This document shows, piece by piece, positions 46,260 to 56,800 of a DNA stretch of 64,000 nucleotides. The stretch comes from Parabacteroides sp. TM07-1AC. GTDB taxonomy: Bacteria > Bacteroidota > Bacteroidia > Bacteroidales > Tannerellaceae. The DNA is taken from contig NZ_QUKD01000003.1 of NCBI RefSeq assembly GCF_003480915.1, positions 62,001-126,000 of the forward strand, in the 5' to 3' direction. A program made the translations under genes and the position numbers. A model generated the notes under the pieces. It saw nothing but the letters and a program-made list of their open reading frames with translations, searched no databases and was not told the DNA's origin. Numbering within the stretch: position 1 is the first letter of the stretch; the number at the start of each line of letters is the position of its first letter.

Positions 46260-47597
46260 ATGAAGATTATTATTGCCGGGGCAGGCGAAGTGGGTACGCA
46301 TCTCGCGAAGATGTTATCTCAGGAAAAGCAGGATATCATCCTGATGGACCCGAGTGAGGAACGATTGAATATCACCAATTCCAACATGGAGATACTTCCG
46401 ATGGTTGGAAATCCGACTTCGATCCGCGACCTGGAAGAAGCCGGTATAAAAAAGACAGACCTGTTCGTCAGCGTTACTCCCGAAGAAACGACGAATATCG
46501 CTGCCAGCATCCTGGCTTCCAAGCTCGGTGCACGCAAGACTCTGGCACGTATCAATAACTACGAATATCTGTTACCCAAAAACAAGGAACTGTTCGAAAA
46601 ACTGGGTATCCACTCGATGATCTACCCGGAGATGCTGGCTGCCAGAGAGATTGTCAGCGCAATACGCCGACCATGGACCCGTCAATATTGGGAACTGTTC
46701 GGAGGTGCCCTGATCCTGCTGGGCGTAAAGGTCCGCGAGAACTCCCGGCTGGTAAACAAACAGCTGGTCGAACTGCTGAACGAACAGAAACTATACCATA
46801 TCGTTGCCATCAAACGGCAATATGAAACGATTATCCCACGCGGTACCGATTTTATCCTGCCCGGCGATATCGTTTTTTTCACGACTACCAAAGAACATAT
46901 CAAGGACGTGCAGATGCATGCCGGTAAAAAGGACCCCGAAGTGAAAAAGGTCTTTATCATGGGAGGCAGCCGCATTGCCATCCGTACCAGCCAGTATCTG
47001 CCGAATAATATCCGTGTAAAGATACTGGAGACAAACAAAGAGAAAAGTCACCGCATAGCCGAGGTTGTTCCGAGCAACGTCCTGATCATTAACGGCGACG
47101 GACGTGATACGGAGCTGCTGATGCAGGAGGGTATCAAGGATGCGCAGGCATTCGTCGCCCTGACGGACAATTCGAGTACGAATATCCTGGCTTGTCTGGC
47201 TGCCAAACGTTTCGGCGTATTCAAGACGGTTGCCAAGATCGAGAACATCGACTATATTCCGCTGGCGGAGAATATGGATATCGGTTCGGTGATCAACAAG
47301 AAGCTGATCGCTGCCAGCCATATCTATCAGTTCCTGCTGGATGCCGATGTGTCGAACGTGAAGTTCCTGACTTTCGCCAACGCCGATGTGGCGGAGTTGG
47401 TAGCCCGCCCCGATTCAAAGATTACCCGCAAACAGGTGAAAGATTTACATCTTCCGAAGGATCTGACGCTGGGAGGATTGATACGGGACGGAGAACCGAT
47501 GATGATCAAAGGAGACACTCAGATTCAGGCATACGACCACGTGGTTGTATTCTGCCTGGAAACAGCCATGCGTAAACTGGAGGATTATTTTAATTAG
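46260..47597 (+). CDS. trkA: Trk potassium uptake protein TrkA
   Basis: 445 residues with two RCK units. The first NAD-binding loop is IIAGAGEVGTHLAKML (residues 3-18) and the second VFIMGGSRIAIRTSQYL (about 232-248), each followed by a TrkA_C domain. It gates the TrkH channel by binding nucleotides at the cytoplasmic face. trkH begins 1 bp after its stop. Confidence 0.96.
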   Translation: MKIIIAGAGEVGTHLAKMLSQEKQDIILMDPSEERLNITNSNMEILPMVGNPTSIRDLEEAGIKKTDLFVSVTPEETTNIAASILASKLGARKTLARINNYEYLLPKNKELFEKLGIHSMIYPEMLAAREIVSAIRRPWTRQYWELFGGALILLGVKVRENSRLVNKQLVELLNEQKLYHIVAIKRQYETIIPRGTDFILPGDIVFFTTTKEHIKDVQMHAGKKDPEVKKVFIMGGSRIAIRTSQYLPNNIRVKILETNKEKSHRIAEVVPSNVLIINGDGRDTELLMQEGIKDAQAFVALTDNSSTNILACLAAKRFGVFKTVAKIENIDYIPLAENMDIGSVINKKLIAASHIYQFLLDADVSNVKFLTFANADVAELVARPDSKITRKQVKDLHLPKDLTLGGLIRDGEPMMIKGDTQIQAYDHVVVFCLETAMRKLEDYFN

Positions 47598-47598
47598 T

Positions 47599-49056
47599 AT
47601 GTTACTGAATATACGTTTCATAATAAAGATGCTGGGGATGATGTGCATCCTCGAAACGCTGTTTATGCTGATGGCGGTAGTGGTTGCTTTCCTGTATAAA
47701 GGGGGCGATTTCTATCCGTTACTCCTGTCCAGCGGAATCTTGTTCGGGGTCGGCGTATCGCTTTACGCTATCGGCTTCCGTGCCAACGAATACACGGCAG
47801 GCCGCAGGGAAGGGATGCTGACGGTTACTTTCACCTGGATATTGCTCTCGTTACTGGGAATGCTGCCTTTCTATCTGGGCGGTTATATCGACAATGTGAC
47901 GGATGCCTTTTTCGAAACGATGTCCGGCTTTACAACCACCGGATCGACCATACTTACCGATATCGAAGCATTGCCGAAAGGTATCCTGTTCTGGCGCAGC
48001 CTGACTCAATGGCAGGGAGGTATCGGCATGATCGTGTTTACCGTCGCCTTGATGCCTATCCTGGGAGGCGGCGCGACACAGATGTTCAACGCCGAGACTC
48101 CGGGTATCACGCATGAACGGTTCCGCCCGCGTGTGACACAGGTGGCCAAGCGCCTTTGGGGTGTTTATATGTTCCTGACGATACTGTTGGTTGGCTTATT
48201 ATGGGCAGGGCCGATGAATTTATACGACGCTGTGAACCATGCACTGACAGCCATATCTACCGGAGGTTATTCCACCAAAAATGCCAGTATAGCTTACTGG
48301 AACTCAGCGTATATAGAATATATTATAACCATATTCATGTTTATCGGGGCAACCAATATCACCCTGATTTATTTCTGTCTGAACGGAAATGTGAAGAAGC
48401 TGCTGTTCGATGAAGAGTTCCGCTGGTTCTTTTGGTTTGTCCTGATCATGACGGGAGTAACGACCGGCTGGATTATGTACCAGGGATTCTTTTCCGACTT
48501 CCCCACAGCATTCCGGCAGGCGGCATTCCAGGTGGTGACGCTGGTTTCGACCTGCGGATTTGCCACTGAGAACTATATCCCCTGGGGACCGTTCTTTTGG
48601 ATGATCGCCTTGATACTGATGTTCATCTGCGGTTGTGCCGGCTCGACCTGCGGAGGGTTGAAGATGGGACGCTTTGTGATCCTTTCCAAAAACCTGTTCA
48701 ATGAATTTAAGAAACAGACTCACCCGCATGCGATCATTCCCGTGCGGATGGATTCGCATATCGTATCCGGAGATATTGTTCACCGCGTACTGGCTTTCGC
48801 TTTTGCCTACATGTCACTGATCGTGATCAGCTGCATCGTGCTGATGCTCGACGGGCTGGGATTCGAGGAATCGGTCGGGGCGGCCGTTTCCGCTATCAGT
48901 AACGTGGGGCCGGCATTGGGTAAGTTGGGACCGGTCGATAACTTCTCGGAAGTTCCGGTCGTATCCAAATGGTTCCTTTCTTTCCTGATGATGACAGGAC
49001 GTTTGGAAATATTCACCGTATTGACATTACTTGTTCCGGGGTTTTGGAAACAATAA
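47599..49056 (+). CDS. trkH: Trk potassium uptake protein TrkH
   Basis: 485 residues from the ATG at 47599, 1 bp after trkA; the frame to 47545 overlaps trkA and is not needed. Four selectivity segments are visible, among them MSGFTTTGSTIL, AISTGGYSTKN and VSTCGFATENY, between membrane pairs. It forms the K+ channel or carrier with TrkA. Confidence 0.95.
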   Translation: MLLNIRFIIKMLGMMCILETLFMLMAVVVAFLYKGGDFYPLLLSSGILFGVGVSLYAIGFRANEYTAGRREGMLTVTFTWILLSLLGMLPFYLGGYIDNVTDAFFETMSGFTTTGSTILTDIEALPKGILFWRSLTQWQGGIGMIVFTVALMPILGGGATQMFNAETPGITHERFRPRVTQVAKRLWGVYMFLTILLVGLLWAGPMNLYDAVNHALTAISTGGYSTKNASIAYWNSAYIEYIITIFMFIGATNITLIYFCLNGNVKKLLFDEEFRWFFWFVLIMTGVTTGWIMYQGFFSDFPTAFRQAAFQVVTLVSTCGFATENYIPWGPFFWMIALILMFICGCAGSTCGGLKMGRFVILSKNLFNEFKKQTHPHAIIPVRMDSHIVSGDIVHRVLAFAFAYMSLIVISCIVLMLDGLGFEESVGAAVSAISNVGPALGKLGPVDNFSEVPVVSKWFLSFLMMTGRLEIFTVLTLLVPGFWKQ

Positions 49057-49070
49057 AACAAATAGCAGAT

Positions 49071-49958
49071 ATGAAAACACGTACGATGCTTCTTACAATC
49101 ATGAGTTGCCTGTTTATCGGAATAACGGCACAGGCACAGACTCCCGCCGCGCGGGAAACGACCGACTTGTTGCCGGAAGGTACTTTCACCAACGGGATAG
49201 AAGGTCCTGCCACCGACAAAGCCGGCAACCTGTATGCCGTCAACTACGGAAAAGAGGGCACCATAGGCATTGTACGTCCGGACGGATCGCACGAATGCTT
49301 CGTGACACTTCCCGAAGGCTCTACGGGCAACGGCATCCGGTTCAACAAAGCCGGTGACATGCTGGTGGCTGATTATACCGGCCACAACATCCTGAAGGTC
49401 GACATGAAAACCAAGAAGATTAGCGTTTATGCCCACGAACCGAAGATGAACCAGCCCAACGACATCGCCCTGGCTCCCAACGGTAACCTGTATGCCAGCG
49501 ATCCGGACTGGCCGAACAAGAAAGGACAGCTCTGGCTGATCACTCCCGACGGCAAAGTCACCTTGTTGGAAAGTAATATGGGAACGACCAACGGCATCGA
49601 TGTCAGTCCCGATGGTCAAAAACTTTATGTGAACGAGTCTGCACAGCTCAAAGTATGGGTGTATGACATCAAGCCGGACGGAACGCTCAGTAACAAGACA
49701 CTTTTCCATACGTTCGAGGGTTTCGGTATGGATGGAATCCGTTGCGACGTAAAAGGCAACCTGTATCTCTGCCGTTACGAAAAAGGAACGGTAGCCTTTA
49801 TAAATCCGAAAGGGGAGCTGATCCGCGAAATACAACTGAAAGGAAAAAAACCGTCGAACATCACATTCGGAGGTCCTGACAACCGCCGTTGCTTCGTCAC
49901 ACTGCAAGACCGCGGATGCTTCGAGACTTTCACGGCGGAGTTCCCGGGCAGGGAGTAG
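49071..49958 (+). CDS. SMP-30/gluconolactonase-like secreted beta-propeller
   Basis: 295 residues from the ATG at 49071 (MKTRTMLLTIMSCLFIGITA) with a signal peptide ending near AQA. Six-blade propeller repeats show NGIEGPATDKAGNLYAVNYG, NGIRFNKAGDMLVADY, PNDIALAPNGNLYASDPDWP and NGIDVSPDGQKLYVNES, the pattern of calcium-dependent lactonases. It probably opens sugar lactones in the periplasm. It lies 14 bp after trkH but is unrelated to it. A tandem hairpin array starts 12 bp after its stop. Confidence 0.88.
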   Translation: MKTRTMLLTIMSCLFIGITAQAQTPAARETTDLLPEGTFTNGIEGPATDKAGNLYAVNYGKEGTIGIVRPDGSHECFVTLPEGSTGNGIRFNKAGDMLVADYTGHNILKVDMKTKKISVYAHEPKMNQPNDIALAPNGNLYASDPDWPNKKGQLWLITPDGKVTLLESNMGTTNGIDVSPDGQKLYVNESAQLKVWVYDIKPDGTLSNKTLFHTFEGFGMDGIRCDVKGNLYLCRYEKGTVAFINPKGELIREIQLKGKKPSNITFGGPDNRRCFVTLQDRGCFETFTAEFPGRE

Positions 49959-49970
49959 TTTTAGCCGACG

Positions 49971-50080
49971 GAACTTTTGTTTTCTGCCGGGTAAACTATG
50001 TTTTCCTGCTGAAGAAACTATGTTTTTCTGCCAAAGAAACTACAGTTTCCTGCCGGAGAAACGATTCTCGTCCCGGCAAA
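49971..50080. repeat. Tandem hairpin array, five 22-bp units
   Basis: Units start at 49971, 49993, 50015, 50037 and 50059. Each has AAAC, 3-4 nt, GTTT, then TCCTGCCGGAG or a variant; the fourth has the perfect GAAAC/GTTTC stem and the fifth is degenerate. The AAAC-GTTT core is like that of array 18234-18348. Confidence 0.82.
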
Positions 50081-50186
50081 AGGCGGTCAGAACTCCCGCA
50101 TAAAGTCGAAATTTATTTCCCTTCGGATATACGCTTTTAAGTATATTTACGTTATAATAGATACGAATAACTAGAAGAGACGCAAA

Positions 50187-50777
50187 ATGATAGAATATAT
50201 TAAGGGGGATATCGTAGAGCTTACTCCCACACAGATGATCATCGAATGTGCAGGGATTGGCTACGGACTTAACATATCTCTGACTACATACAGCGCTTTC
50301 AGCGGGAAACCTACCGGGAAAATTTACGTATATGAAGTGATACGTGAAGATGCCCATCTTTTGTTTGGTTTCGCCCAAAAGGCTGAACGCGAGTTGTTTT
50401 TATTGCTGACATCGGTATCCGGTGTCGGTCCTAATACGGCACGTATGATCTTGTCTTCTCTTCCTCCCGCCGAATTGATCCAGGTAATTGCCAACAAGAA
50501 TGAAACAGCATTGACCTCGGTAAAAGGAATCGGGCAGAAAACGGCACAACGCATTCTCGTCGACTTGAAAAACAAGGTGAAGGCTGGAGATACGATTGCA
50601 GGTGCAGGAGCTCCTGTCGCGGGTGGAAACGGTGCGGTTGCCGAAGAAGCGGTTGCCGCTCTTGTGATGTTGGGATTCCAGAAGGCTGCTTCGCAAAAGG
50701 TAGTCAGTTCAATACTGAAAAGCTCGCCGATGCTGGCTGTAGAACAAGTGATAAAAAGTGCACTCAGAATGCTTTGA
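50187..50777 (+). CDS. ruvA: Holliday junction helicase subunit RuvA
   Basis: 196 residues. The N-terminal OB domain begins MIEYIKGDIVELTPTQMIIE; two helix-hairpin-helix motifs follow (VSGVGPNTARMILSSL, VKGIGQKTAQRILVDL), and the C-terminal domain (EEAVAALVMLGF) contacts RuvB. It binds four-way junctions as a tetramer. sprA starts 40 bp downstream, separated by a TTGACAG repeat, a layout seen in other Bacteroidales. Confidence 0.97.
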   Translation: MIEYIKGDIVELTPTQMIIECAGIGYGLNISLTTYSAFSGKPTGKIYVYEVIREDAHLLFGFAQKAERELFLLLTSVSGVGPNTARMILSSLPPAELIQVIANKNETALTSVKGIGQKTAQRILVDLKNKVKAGDTIAGAGAPVAGGNGAVAEEAVAALVMLGFQKAASQKVVSSILKSSPMLAVEQVIKSALRML

Positions 50778-50812
50778 TAGTTGACAATTGACAGTTGACA
50801 GTTGACAATTAG
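50778..50812. repeat. TTGACAG repeat between ruvA and sprA
   Basis: TTGACAATTGACAGTTGACA-type units directly after the ruvA stop, filling the gap before sprA. Confidence 0.75.
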
Positions 50813-50817
50813 TAAGA

Positions 50818-53800
50818 ATGAAGACAAGGAAAACATTTACATATATTATTGGATGTGTTATACTGCTATTCGGGGCAAGTATGTTCTCTCTGAATGCCGA
50901 TTACCTGACTTATACGGCTGAGTTGCCGGATATTCAGTTACTCGAAGGGCAGGATATGCCCGATGGGAAAGATACAGTCCCGGCAACCCGCTATCCGGTA
51001 TCCAAAACCGTACCGGAAAACTTTGAGGACCTGTCCAAACGGTCACCGATGGATTTACGTGATCCGGAGAACGTTAAGACTGCTGTCGAATATGACATCA
51101 ATACCGGACGATATGTAGTCCGTACCCGCTTGGGTGAAAAGGACCTGACTACGCCGATCAACCTGAGCCCGGAAGAGTATCAGGAATACAGCATGCTGCA
51201 GTCGCTCCGTTCTTACTATCGGCAGAAAAACGAAGAAGAGTTCCAGAAAGAAGCGGACAAGAAATTCAACCTGGCGGATATGCAGTTCGGTATCGGTGCG
51301 GCAGAACGGATATTCGGTCCCGGCGGCGTACGCGTACGGACACAGGGATCGGCTGAAGTTACGCTAGGGCTAAAGCGTAACAGTACCAAAGACCCTTCAC
51401 TGCCTGAACGTGCCCGAAGCAACACCATCTTCAACTTCGACGAAAGCGTGCAGTTGAATGTGCAGGCTTCCGTCGGTTCGAAAGTAAACTTCGATATGAA
51501 TTACAATACGGAGACTTCTTTCGACTTCGACTCCAAGAAGCTGAAACTGGCTTATACGGGTGAAGAGGATGAAATCATCAAGTCACTGGAAGCCGGTAAC
51601 GTATCGATGACGACCAGCAATTCACTGATCAACGGCGGAGCGGCACTGTTCGGTATGAAAGCAGACCTTCAGTTCGGTAAACTGAGGGTTAACGCGTTGT
51701 TTGCACAACAGAACTCCGAATCCAAGACGGTAAATTCCAAAGGGGGCGTACAGACAAAAGACTTCGAATTGAAGATCGACGAATATGATGAGAACCGCCA
51801 CTTCTTCCTGGCGCACTATTTCCGTAACAACTACGACGCTTCCGTTGCCAATCTGCCGCAGATTTCATCCAAGGTGAACATCACACGTCTGGAAGTATGG
51901 GTTACCAACAACAGAGGTAACTATGACCAGGCACGTAATATCGTTGCGTTCACGGATATAGGTGAAAATAAAAGGGAATATATCTATAACAACAATGAAT
52001 TTCCGGCAACAATACCTAACAGCGAACTACCTGCCAATGGTGCCAACTCTTTATACAACCGGATGATCACAGAGTTTGCCGGTGCCCGTCAGATCAGCCA
52101 GGTGGACAACGTATTGAAGGCTTTCACCGGAGGTTCCGAATACGAAGAAGTGGAAAGTGCCCGTTTGCTGGACCCGAACTCCGAATATACCTACGACAAA
52201 CAACTGGGATATCTGTCTTTGAATATGAGCCTACAGGAAAGCCAGGTACTGGCTGTTGCCTACGAATATGAATACACGGACAATACCGGAACCAAACGTA
52301 CGGGAAGAGTCGGCGAGTTCTCTGACAGCGACCCGACCAATCCCAGCAACTGTCTTTACGTGAAGTTGCTGAAGGGTGTCAACATGTCTCCTCCCATGAA
52401 ATACTGGGACTTGATGATGAAAAACATCTATTCGCTGGGAGCTTATTCCGTTCAAAAGGACAAATTCCGCCTCGACGTTCTTTATCAAAGCGATACGACC
52501 GGTACTTACATCAACTATCTGCCGGAAAGTGCAAACAACAAACAGGTCTGGATACGTCTGATGGGAGCAGACCGCCTGAATAAACAGAACGAAAAGCATC
52601 CGGACGGCTATTTCGACTTTGTGGAAGGATACACCGTACAACCGGCTACCGGTAGGGTTATCTTCCCCTCTATCGAGCCTTTCGGTTCCAGCCTGAAAGA
52701 AAAGCTGGTGAAATATGTCAGTCCGGCTGTCGCAGACAAGTACGTATTCCAGGAACTGTACGATACAACGCAGACTGCCGCCCGCCAGATCGCTGAAAAG
52801 AATAAATTCATCATGCGTGGTGAATATAAGGCTTCTTCCGCCTCTGAGATACAATTGGGAGCCAGCAATGTGGCACGTGGTTCGGTTCGCGTTACGGCTG
52901 CTGGTGCCACTCTGACGGAAAATGTGGATTATACGGTCAATTATACTTCGGGAACTGTAACGATCCTGAACGAAAGTATCATTGCCGCCGGAACCCCTGT
53001 AAGCGTTTCGCTGGAAAACCAGACGGCTTATAATATGCAGCGAAAGACGATGATGGGGCTCGACCTCAACTACCAGTTCAATCCCGACTTCTCGTTGGGG
53101 GCCACCATTATGCATATGTCGGAAATGCCGCTGACGACAAAGACGACGTTCGGCGACGAGTCCATCAACAATACACTGTGGGGATTCAATATTGCCTACA
53201 AGACAGAAAGCCAGTGGCTGACAAACGCATTCGACAAACTGCCGCTGCTGAATCTGACCAAGCCCAGCCAAATCGCATTCACCGGTGAATTTGCCCACCT
53301 GATAGCCGGACATTATGAAAACAAATATACCGGAGGTTATTCTTATCTGGACGATTTCGAGTCTACGCAGAGCGGTTTCGACCTGTTGAACCCGTATCCG
53401 TGGAAGCTCGCCAGTGTGCCCTGGGACAACAGTCCCGAAGCTCTCTTCCCGGAAGCCGACCGGACAAACGATATCACTTATGGTAAAAACCGTGCTTTGC
53501 TGGCGTGGTATTATGTCGACGGATTATTCACACGCAGGAACTCCAGTCAGGCACCTCAGCATATCCGTAATGATAAAGAGCAACTATCCAACCATTACGT
53601 CCGTGCCGTATATGTAGATGAATTGTTCCCCGACAGAGACCAGGGTTACAATGAAACGAGTACGATACAGGCTCTTAACCTCGCTTATTATCCGAACGAA
53701 CGTGGTCCGTATAACCTCGATGCCGATCTGGTCAATTCAGACGGTACATTGCAGAACCCGGAACAACGTTGGGGTGGTATCATGCGGAAGATCGATCAAA

Positions 53801-56800
53801 GCGATTTCGAGACTGCCAACATAGAATACATTGAATTTTGGATGCTCGACCCTTATATCTACGAAGAACGGGAAGGTGAAATAATCAAAGGCGGTGACTT
53901 GTATTTCAACCTGGGTGAAATATCGGAAGATGTGTTGAAAGATGGTAAGAAGTTCTATGAAAACGGTTTGCCTATCGACGGGGACAGAAGCCGGATCGAC
54001 TCTACGGTCTGGGGACTTGTTCCGAAGCAGCAAAGTACAGTCTATGCATTCGATAATACCGCCGGTGCACGTGCCCGGCAGGATGTCGGACTCAACGGCT
54101 TGTCGGCTGAGGAAGAACGGGACTATCCTGCTTACCGGGAGTTTATGGATAAGCTCAGAGGCAAGCTGACACCTGAAGTCATTGGAGAAATGGAAAAAGA
54201 CCCCTATTCTCCGTTAATGAACCCGGGGACAGATAAATACCGCTATTTCCGTGGTCGTGAGTTAGATGATAACAGTGTCAGTATTCTGGAACGTTACAAG
54301 CGTTACAACGGAACCGAAGGCAACTCTGCAGAGAATGGAACTACCGGTGAACGCTACGACACCTCCGCTTCCAAGAATCCGGATGTGGAAGACCTGAACC
54401 AGGACAACACGATGAACAAGAACGAGAAGTATTTTGAATACAAAGTATCTATTCATCCGGATGATCTGGAAGTAGGAAAGAACTTCATCGTGGATAAGAA
54501 AATAACTTACCCTAAAATACCCAACGGGGATAACGACGGAGGACAGAAGAAAGATCCGGCAACCTGGTATCTTTTCAAGATTCCAGTAAAGAAATATAAT
54601 CGCTCCGTCGGAGCCATCAGTGATTTCAAGAGCATCCGCTTCATGCGTATGTATATGACTAATTTCAGCAAACCGACCATCCTGCGTTTCGGAACGTTTG
54701 AACTCGTACGCGGTGAATGGCGTTCTTACGAACAGGATCTATCCGATCCGAAAGTGCCGCCAAGAGTCAACGGTTCGCTCGAAGTCTCTTCTGTGAATAT
54801 AGAGGAAAACAGCCGTCGTACACCGATTCCTTATGTAACCCCTCCGGGAGTCAGCCGTCAGACAGACCCGAGCCAGCCTCAGCTGCGTCGGGAAAATGAG
54901 CAGGCGCTCTCTTTGAAGGTAACGGAATTGGCCCCTCGGGATGCACGTGCCGTTTATAAAACGACCTCTTACGACCTGCGCCAGTACAAACGGTTGCAGT
55001 TGTTTGCCCATGCTGAAGCTTTGCCTGACAGCGCCGATAAATACACACCGCTGGCGGATGGTGATCTGTCTGTATTCATTCGTTTGGGTTCTGATTATAA
55101 GAATAACTATTACGAATATGAGGTTCCGCAGAAAGTAACCCAACCGAACCAAGCTGCGTATACAGCTGAAGATGTATGGAATCCTACTTATAACACATTG
55201 GACTTCCCTCTTGAACTATTGACCAATCTCAAACTGAACCGTAACAAAAAGAAACGGGCAGGCGAGCAGGGAATTACGTTCAATACGGTGTATTCAGAAA
55301 CCGGTGAAGGCTATAAAGTCAGTATCATCGGTAACCCGAGCTTGTCGGAGGTAAAAACGATCATGATCGGTGTCCGCAACTACGGTTCCAACGATGTCAG
55401 AAGTGGTGAAATCTGGGTGAACGAATTACGTCTGAGTGAGTTTAACGAAGAAGGCGGCTGGGCTGCCAATGCCAACCTCAACGTAGCCGTATCCGACCTG
55501 GCAACCGTGAATGTCGGCGGTCGTATCGAAACAGCCGGCTTCGGTGCCCTCGACCAGTCACTCGCCGAACGCCGCATCGACGACTTTACACAGTATAACG
55601 TGGCAGCCAACATCGAATGGGGTAAGTTCTTCCCGGAAAAGGCGAAGGTCAGCATACCGATGTACTATGCATACTCGAAAGATCAGACGAAAGCCAAATA
55701 CAATCCGCTCGACCAGGATATCAAACTGAACGATGCCCTGGATGCTGTCGATACAAAGGCCGAAAAAGACTCCATCAAGAGTTTCGCTATCGACCAGACC
55801 GTTGTCAAGAGCATCTCGTTCAACAACGTAAGGGCAGACATCCGTAGCAAAACTCCGATGCCTTACGACCCGGCAAACTTCTCGGTAGGCTATTCTTTCA
55901 GCCAGACGAAAAGACAAAATTCGGAAACGGAGTATGAAACGACAAAGGATTACCGTGGTAACTTCGCTTACAACTATACACCGTATGCGAAGCCGTTCCG
56001 TCCGTTCCAAAAGATAAAGAAGAACAACGGATACACCCGTTATATCAAGCAGTTCAGCTTGAACTATCTGCCGTCGAATATTAGTTTCCAGACTGCCATG
56101 ATGCGCAATTATAACGAGATGCAGCTGCGCGACCTGGAGAACACCGGATACAAACCGGAAGTAACTTTCAGCTCCGAGTTCTACTGGGACCGCGCTTTCA
56201 GCTTGCGCTGGGACTTCACGAATAACCTGAACATGACCTTCACCTCCGGAACGAACGCCCGGATCGAGGAGCCGTATGTACAGGTCAACAAGGAACTGGC
56301 TCCCGACCGATATCAGGTTTGGAAGGATTCCGTAAAGCAGAGCATTGCCGACCTGGGTACGCCGCTGAAATATGACCAGACATTCAATGTTACCTGGAAT
56401 ATGCCTTTGCAATATATCCCGGTGATGGATTGGGTAAACAGTTCCATCACTTACAACGCACAGTACAACTGGGATCGTGGAGCCGTCACCGATACGGAAT
56501 ATGAACTCGGTAACACGATTACCAACCAACGCCAGATAGACTGGCAGGGAAGCCTCAACTTCCAGTCACTTTACAACAAGAACAAATTCCTGAAGAAAGT
56601 GAATCAGAAGTTCTCCGCCACCCGTACTGCTGCCAAGAAGAAAGAAAAGAAAGAGATCAAGCTGGAGAAAGATATCCAGTTGAATATGGATAGCGGAACA
56701 GTCGTCCAGCACGGTATGTTTACCAAGAAGGTACGCATCACTGCCCGCGGAGCCGACGGCAAGGTCTATGCCATCAAATACAAGCCGATCAACTATGCAC

